DNA of 64,000 bases, taken from positions 1,674,001 through 1,738,000 of the forward strand of contig NZ_CP010536.1 in assembly GCF_000832305.1 (NCBI RefSeq), written 5' to 3'. This stretch comes from Cupriavidus basilensis (lineage in GTDB: Bacteria; Pseudomonadota; Gammaproteobacteria; Burkholderiales; Burkholderiaceae). How positions within the stretch are numbered: position 1 is the stretch's first letter; the number at the start of each line of letters is the position of its first letter. The translations under genes were made by a program, and so were the position numbers. The notes under the pieces were generated by a model, which made no database searches, had not been told where the DNA came from, and saw nothing but the letters and a program-made list of their open reading frames with translations. Positions 60,764 through 64,000 of the stretch are shown here, in pieces.

Positions 60764-61001
60764 TCAGCACCTCGTCGTCAAACAGTTCAAGATAGCCGCA
60801 AATCTGGCAGCGGTGGACGGAGACGGTATAGATTCGACCCGAGGCGAACGAGGCAGAGAGCGCTCGATTGACCGGGCTTCCAGCCGTTAGTGGAGCGATG
60901 GTCACTCCAGCCAGGCCCCATCGATGATCCGACGGGATTTGCTCAATCTGGCTCAGCGGGCCGTGCCCGTACCGACATGTCGGCGAGAATTTTTCGGACA
61001 T
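60756..61001 (-). CDS. Small protein with CxxC motif, function unknown
   Basis: 81 residues from the ATG at 61001, chosen because AGGA is just upstream. A Cys near residue 9 and a HRCQICGYLEL pair near residue 65 suggest a zinc-ribbon-like centre. It overlaps the coiled-coil gene. Not otherwise recognised. Confidence 0.6.
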   Translation of the reverse strand: MSEKFSPTCRYGHGPLSQIEQIPSDHRWGLAGVTIAPLTAGSPVNRALSASFASGRIYTVSVHRCQICGYLELFDDEVLNG

Positions 61002-61061
61002 TGTGTTCCTGTTGGTCAATCTGGCCGCCAGGCCGAGGGCTTATTCGGGCGCGACGAGAGC

Positions 61062-61346
61062 CTACGCCTTCGGCGCGGCCACACATTTGAATGTCAGTTC
61101 CGACTCAAGTGGAGTCCATCCGCGAGCGCCGTGGGTCTTCATGTCGACGGACTCCATCTCCTTGCCCTGGCCCTTGCAGTACTCGTCGGCGCGACGCAGG
61201 CTGCTGGCCATAATTTCCTGCCACGAGTCCACACCGCCCATGTGGCGGGTGCCAACTGTGAAATTGCCGTTCCCGGCAGGGCTAACCTCTGAAACTGTGG
61301 TGCAGCCTGCAAGAAGCGCGACAAATGCGAGTGCGACTATGCGCAT
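61062..61346 (-). CDS. Small lipoprotein
   Basis: 94 residues. The signal MRIVALAFVALLAGC has a lipobox LAGC (Cys15). The mature part has ADEYCKGQGKEM and a second Cys near the end, which could form a disulfide in the envelope. Similar lipoproteins occur in prophages and host genomes. Function unknown. Confidence 0.7.
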   Translation of the reverse strand: MRIVALAFVALLAGCTTVSEVSPAGNGNFTVGTRHMGGVDSWQEIMASSLRRADEYCKGQGKEMESVDMKTHGARGWTPLESELTFKCVAAPKA

Positions 61347-61411
61347 AAATCTTTCCCGTTAGTAGTTCTTTGCGTGGCCGGCCCGCCCACGCGCGGCTTC
61401 CCCGGTCAAGG

Positions 61412-62032
61412 CTAGATTTCCGAGATAACCTTGGCCTTAATCGTCTCGTATTCGGAATCGCTGATCAGCCCGCTATCGAGCATTTCCTTGGCGCGTTTCA
61501 GGCGCGCCGTCAGATCTCCCTTGCCGGAGCCTGCTTCGTCGCTACCAAACGACACATCGCGTGGGGATTCCGCCTGGAAGCCGCCCGACTTGGCCCGCAA
61601 CTCTTCCAGCTCACGAAGTCGCCGCTTTTCGCGCCATGCTTGTTCCTGCGCCTGGCAGGCACGATATACCGCTTGCGCGTCAGCCTTCCTGAGTCCGGTA
61701 AATTGGAACGTGCGCACTGTTCCGCCGCTCGCCAGGTCAGGCTGGGTGAGAGCTGTGATGGTAATGTCGCTGCCGAAAATTCCCGCTTTGACGTTGGCCG
61801 TTTTGACGTCTTGCCAGCGGATGTCGACTGGCGTGAATCCGCCGATCAAGCCCCGGTTGATGCCGATTAGCCGCCCGGAGGTCGCCGCCACCATAATCCG
61901 GCGGTGGAGAAGCGCAAAGAGCCGGCGCTGCACGGCGTAGCACTGTGCAACTTCGTTCGGGACCAGCATGGAGTGGAGCTGGGAAAGGGCCTTCCTGATA
62001 CCAGGATCAGACGAAGTTACTGAGGGTTCCAT
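61412..62032 (-). CDS. PH-like domain protein with C-terminal SHOCT motif
   Basis: 206 residues. The middle (VAATSGRLIGINRGL, DIRWQDVKTANVKAGIFGSDITI) resembles a bacterial PH/GRAM-like barrel. The C terminus (LTARLKRAKEMLDSGLISDSEYETIKAKVI) is the SHOCT motif of short oligomerisation domains. The combination is seen in many phage and bacterial proteins, with unknown role. It lies between the lipoprotein and repressor genes. Confidence 0.7.
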   Translation of the reverse strand: MEPSVTSSDPGIRKALSQLHSMLVPNEVAQCYAVQRRLFALLHRRIMVAATSGRLIGINRGLIGGFTPVDIRWQDVKTANVKAGIFGSDITITALTQPDLASGGTVRTFQFTGLRKADAQAVYRACQAQEQAWREKRRLRELEELRAKSGGFQAESPRDVSFGSDEAGSGKGDLTARLKRAKEMLDSGLISDSEYETIKAKVISEI

Positions 62033-62101
62033 TTTTCCAAGCCGCGTTGTTGTGTGAACTTTGAGTGAATGGCGCGGAATCTCTCGTCTGCGCTGCCTTC
62101 G

Positions 62102-63148
62102 TCAGTCCGGCCGCCAGGCCGACGCCTTCACAATGCCGCCAACGTAGTGCAGCCGCTCGATCTGGTCCTGAGGGACGCGCAGCATGCCGTGGCGCTCATT
62201 CACGGATGACAGGTGCACTACACCGTCGCGGACATAGGCCAACTCCTTCACCATGACGCGGCCGTCCTGGGACTTCACCAGGACCTCGTCGCCGTTCGTT
62301 ATTGCACGGTTCGGCTCGATCACGACAAATTCGTTGTGCTTGATGCGCGGCCGCATGGAGTCACCGTTGCAGCGCAGACCATATGCGTCGGGGTCATTCG
62401 TGGGGAACGTTAGAAAGCCATCGCCATGGCCGACGGGATACTCGATGTCCGAGAAGTGGCCGTTATCGCCGAGTTGTGCCATGCCAACCACTGGAATGCG
62501 CCGGAAGCTGTTTGGGGGGATTTCAACGATGTCAAAGGCGAGGCTAGGTTCGTCGAGCTCTGGCTCGATTTGGCCGGAAAGCTTGCTATCGCCCTTGCCG
62601 TTCGCTAGCCACTTCGGGCTGTAGCCGTACGTCTCCTGCAACTTCACGATGTGGTGAAGGGGCAGTTTGGTGCCATCGCCCTCGAGCCACGCACGAACGA
62701 CGGCCGCCTCGACGCCCAGTACCTTGGCGAGGGCTGCGGGGTCGAGCTGTTGCTCGGCCATAACAAGAGTGAGCCGGTCGACAGGGCGTCCGGAGTCCAC
62801 CGAGGTGGCTGCAGGTACGGGCACTGCTTCGGTGATCGAATTGGACGCTCGCCGGATCTCTTCTGCCAGGCGCGGGCTGAACGTGTCGACGTCAACCCCC
62901 AGGCCCCGAGCAAAGCCGGTCGCGGCCTTGATGTTCAGCGGGCGGCGCGCATTCAGATACTGCCAAACCATGCCTTGACTGCCGATCTCGAACCGGCTGC
63001 CGAATTCCTCCTGGCTCATTTTGCCCTTGCGCTCGTTGTATAGCGCCTTCAGTCGAATGGAGTCTTCGACTTGCCACTGCTCCAGAGAGTTACTTGCTCG
63101 CATCATGCGCGCGAGTTTAGCAACGCTATTAGATTCCACAACGAGCAT
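62102..63148 (-). CDS. CI-like repressor with two HTH domains and an S24 peptidase domain
   Basis: 348 residues. HTH 1 spans about 28-75 (MSQEEFGSRFEIGSQGMVWQYL). A second XRE-type HTH spans about 126-185 (PAALAKVLGVEAAVVRAWL, SPKWLANGKG). The LexA-like S24 domain follows, with Ser264 (CNGDSMRP) and Lys301. Ala224 is followed by Gln, not the usual Gly, at the expected self-cleavage place. The ATG at 63148 has AAAGGA six bases upstream. ATGs at 63106 and 63103 are alternatives. It should repress both early operons from the operator clusters. Confidence 0.88.
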   Translation of the reverse strand: MLVVESNSVAKLARMMRASNSLEQWQVEDSIRLKALYNERKGKMSQEEFGSRFEIGSQGMVWQYLNARRPLNIKAATGFARGLGVDVDTFSPRLAEEIRRASNSITEAVPVPAATSVDSGRPVDRLTLVMAEQQLDPAALAKVLGVEAAVVRAWLEGDGTKLPLHHIVKLQETYGYSPKWLANGKGDSKLSGQIEPELDEPSLAFDIVEIPPNSFRRIPVVGMAQLGDNGHFSDIEYPVGHGDGFLTFPTNDPDAYGLRCNGDSMRPRIKHNEFVVIEPNRAITNGDEVLVKSQDGRVMVKELAYVRDGVVHLSSVNERHGMLRVPQDQIERLHYVGGIVKASAWRPD

Positions 63149-63179
63149 AGCTATTCCTTTATTAACTAGCTATGCTAGT
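63116..63179. promoter_or_regulatory. Right operator cluster (OR-like) between repressor and cro
   Basis: Three evenly spaced 15-base operators: 63116-63130 (TTTAGC-AAC-GCTATT), 63141-63155 (ACGAGC-ATA-GCTATT) and 63165-63179 (ACTAGC-TAT-GCTAGT, perfect palindrome). The spacing is 24-25 bases, close to lambda OR1-OR3. The repressor start codon lies between, and the cro ATG is 9 bases after the last site. Confidence 0.75.
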
Positions 63180-63188
63180 ATTGTGCTT

Positions 63189-63488
63189 ATGAAACTCGCC
63201 GAATACCTCGACTCGACCAAGACCAGCCAGGCGGCGTTTGCCAAGCTGCTCGGGGTCTCCCAAGGGCTCGTCTATCAATGGATCGCCGGGAAGCGCCCGA
63301 TTTCTGCCGAGCAATGCCCGGTGATCGAGCGAATCACGGGCGGGGCAGTGACATGCGAGGAATTGAACGACAGGGTCGACTGGGCCTTCGTGCGAGCGTC
63401 GCGCGTCGGCGCACCGAGGGATGCACCGGCAAAGAAGTCGGGAAAGCCGAAGAGCGCCGCCCAGCTAGACCATCCCGAGGCCGCCTAA
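63189..63488 (+). CDS. Cro-like (YdaS-type) phage regulator
   Basis: 99 residues. The N-terminal HTH (LAEYLDSTKTSQAAFAKLLG, then VSQGLVYQWIAGKRPISAEQ) and ITGGAVTCEELNDRVDW match the YdaS/Cro-like family that opposes CI in lambdoid phages. The ATG at 63189 has no Shine-Dalgarno sequence. A TAGTAT at 63177-63182 could be a -10 placing the transcript start at or next to the ATG, so a leaderless mRNA is possible. The C-terminal tail is Lys/Ala-rich. Confidence 0.82.
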   Translation: MKLAEYLDSTKTSQAAFAKLLGVSQGLVYQWIAGKRPISAEQCPVIERITGGAVTCEELNDRVDWAFVRASRVGAPRDAPAKKSGKPKSAAQLDHPEAA

Positions 63489-63511
63489 AAGCGACCCGTG
63501 GAGAGCGATCC

Positions 63512-63727
63512 ATGAACCGAAACAGCACCGCCGGAGATAGGCACATGAAACCGCTTTGCGATTCCGTAGGCAGCCGCCTGGTCGCGCGCCGCCTCTCCAT
63601 CGGCGGAATCAGTTTTTCTGTCCTTGCTGAGCCTGATCCCACGCCAGAAGAGATCGAGCTTGCTCGGCGAGTCGCACAGCGAGCTGCTGCGCGACTTCGG
63701 GCGGTAGCGCGTACCACTGTGAAGTGA
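63512..63727 (+). CDS. Small phage protein of unknown function
   Basis: 71 residues from the ATG at 63512, preceded by GGAG at about eight bases. A basic helix-strand start is followed by RRLSIGGISFSVLAEPDPTP and a helical EEIELARRVAQRAAARL. It follows cro by 23 bases in the rightward early operon. It overlaps the convergent gene at 63609-63854, so one of the two may not be real. Confidence 0.5.
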   Translation: MNRNSTAGDRHMKPLCDSVGSRLVARRLSIGGISFSVLAEPDPTPEEIELARRVAQRAAARLRAVARTTVK

Positions 63728-63854
63728 GTTTGCCGGCTGCTGCGTCTTCTGGCGAGTTTGCCAAGGAGAGCTCTAGCAAGACCAAGCCGCTTTCCAAATG
63801 CAGGCCGGTCTTCGCGTTGGCAACAAAAGCTGCCGTGATGTCTTGTTCTTTCAT
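63609..63854 (-). CDS. Small phage protein of unknown function (convergent)
   Basis: 81 residues from the ATG at 63854, after a GGGGGA a few bases upstream. The sequence looks natural: strands (GLVLLELSLANS), then SQWYALPPEVAQQLAVRLAEQARS as a helix. It faces the rightward operon and overlaps the gene at 63512 by 119 bases. No family is recognised. Confidence 0.5.
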   Translation of the reverse strand: MKEQDITAAFVANAKTGLHLESGLVLLELSLANSPEDAAAGKLTSQWYALPPEVAQQLAVRLAEQARSLLAWDQAQQGQKN

Positions 63855-63994
63855 GCATCCCCCGTTTGTGGGCAGTTGGGAAGGTCAGATGTCTTGATTG
63901 TTCCACAGCTGAGGGGATGCGCCAGATAGATGGCGCGCGGGGTGACTCGCGCTTTATTGAACGGTCCCGATAGGGCCCGACCGGGGGAATCACC

Positions 63995-64000
63995 ATGCTG
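63995..64000 (+). CDS. Start of the next rightward phage gene (cut by window)
   Basis: An ATG at 63995 is preceded by GGGGGAA at a good distance. Only two codons are in the window. Lambda-like order would place a replication or early regulatory gene here. Confidence 0.4.

Larger units (their letters stand above)
43001..64000. mobile_element. Left part of a lambdoid prophage
   Basis: From the tRNA-Leu 3' end to the window edge the genes are phage-like: integrase, excisionase-like gene, early recombination cassette (RecT, nuclease, SbcC-like ATPase), restriction-evasion genes, repressor, Cro and operator clusters. Genes are small, tightly overlapped and in a lambda-like order (int, leftward early operon, left operators, cargo, repressor, right operators, cro). 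Replication, packaging, structural and lysis genes are not in the window, so the element continues to the right. Whether it is intact cannot be judged. Confidence 0.92.

Overview
The window looks like chromosomal DNA of a Burkholderiaceae beta-proteobacterium, most like Cupriavidus/Ralstonia. The evidence is high GC, the mfd / ispD-ispF arrangement, an OmpR-EnvZ pair, an AhpC-AhpD pair, many Dpp-type transporters and M20 hydrolases, and GC-rich intergenic repeats. The genus is inferred from gene content and protein style, not from a search.

Positions 1-42,913 are host DNA. From the left: the tail of an amino-acid ABC ATPase and two FAD amine/amino-acid oxidases; a secreted M20 amidohydrolase with an MFS carrier; argE; mfd divergent from ispD-ispF; a GNAT enzyme; ahpC and ahpD separated by a terminator; a second MFS carrier; a 1 kb gene-free stretch with two opposed copies of a structured repeat; envZ-ompR; a small exported protein; an SMP-30 lactonase; an M20 carbamoylase-type enzyme; a presqualene-diphosphate-synthase-like gene; and an RND efflux pair. 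The segment 28,139-42,672 reads as one catabolic locus: a complete Dpp-type importer (binding protein, two permeases, two ATPases), two amidases, another M20 hydrolase, DUF3830 and DUF2848 proteins, IclR and GntR regulators and an MFS carrier. It probably imports and hydrolyses a small amide or N-carbamoyl compound that I cannot name.

A tRNA-Leu(UAG) at 42,914-43,000 is the insertion site of a temperate phage. From 43,001 to the window end lies the left part of a lambdoid prophage. It has an integrase, then a long leftward early operon (excisionase-like gene, accessory DNA-modification and anti-restriction genes, a C5 methyltransferase, a DnaQ-type exonuclease, an SbcC-like ATPase, an FtsK-gamma protein, a RecT annealase, a PD-(D/E)XK nuclease). 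An operator cluster heads this operon. Beyond it are small cargo genes, a double-HTH S24 repressor, a second operator cluster and a Cro/YdaS-like gene. Replication, structural and lysis genes must lie beyond 64,000. The early operon is tightly coupled by ATGA, GTGA and TGATG overlaps, and this exposes several very small genes.

The main points for follow-up are the covarying repeat pair at 16.5-17.2 kb, the methyltransferase with five repeats in place of a normal target-recognition domain, the RMF-like/FtsK-gamma phage protein, the seven-site operator system, the micro-genes of the early operon, and the uncharacterised amide locus.
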